64,000 nt of DNA, taken from NCBI GenBank assembly GCA_949130485.1, contig OX422185.1, positions 17,735,353-17,799,352 on the forward strand, written 5' to 3'. The translations under genes were made by a program, and so were the position numbers. Of the stretch, positions 63,901 through 64,000 are shown in pieces. Numbering within the stretch: the first letter of the stretch is position 1; each line of letters begins with the position of its first letter. This DNA is from Agelas oroides (Eukaryota; Porifera; Demospongiae; Agelasida; Agelasidae). Below the pieces are notes generated by a model. That model ran no database searches. It was not told the origin of the DNA and was given only the letters and a program-made list of their open reading frames with translations.

Positions 63901-64000
63901 GCAGTTCTACACACATGCATGCTATGCACATGGCTTGAGTGTACCATGCACGTAGCTTAGCTTGTTTATGGTAGTGTACATAAATACTACATGTAGGTGT

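Noticed and set aside
1-64000. CRISPR arrays, riboswitches, retroviral or Polinton-like elements
   Set aside because: The tandem repeats have no spacer structure, the genome is eukaryotic, and no capsid, envelope, integrase or LTR structure was seen.

Overview
This is animal (metazoan) nuclear DNA. The genes have spliced exons with clean GT/AG junctions, the DNA between them is AT-rich, and short inverted-repeat transposons are extremely dense. Introns reach about 18 kb. A sponge or other non-vertebrate animal is my best guess, but the sequence does not prove it. I saw no bacterial operons, CRISPR, rRNA genes or intact tRNA genes. I saw no retroviral, LTR or Polinton-like element.

Three spliced genes can be supported. 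(1) 1015-8682 (+) is a five-exon gene for a 463-residue coiled-coil protein ending in a UBZ-like zinc finger. (2) 12035-37683 (-) and (3) 37948-42511 (+) form a head-to-head pair separated by only 264 bp. They encode small three-pass membrane proteins of 157 and 137 residues. These two genes share the same five-exon structure: exon 2 is 48 nt in both, exon 3 is 79 or 76 nt, exon 4 is a 26-nt microexon in both, and intron phases are 0,0,1,0 in both. Their last exons align without gaps around a W...IFV...TDI core. I recognise no named family. This paralogous pair is the most interesting thing in the window.

Layout: 0-9 kb holds gene 1, with transposons in its introns. 12-37.7 kb is the long minus-strand gene. 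Its 18-kb last intron is packed with elements: a four-element nest at 22.2-24.3 kb, a SINE, and elements of 0.58, 0.7 and 0.95 kb with terminal inverted repeats. Its upstream introns carry kilobases of GGGAGG-type purine arrays. 37.7-42.5 kb is the plus-strand partner, where a GGGA array and a CCCT array flank the microexon. From 42.5 to 64 kb I find no convincing protein gene, only repeats, tandem arrays, degraded piggyBac-like repeat copies and one CpG-rich promoter-like island at 60.6-60.9 kb.

The repeat landscape is dominated by short non-autonomous DNA elements. I name them by family: F1 (ten copies; ends near CAAGAGCGCATAAGAACGGG), F2/F3/F4 (ends TAGCCTCG or TAGTCTCG, with 9-bp target duplications at several copies), F5 (a 260-bp near-palindrome inside or outside pogo-like elements), F7 (carrying a GTTGCCTAGGTAAC palindrome), F9, F10 (ends ACCGTATAGCGC), F11 (a hammerhead-like core) and several others. 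Several are inserted into one another.
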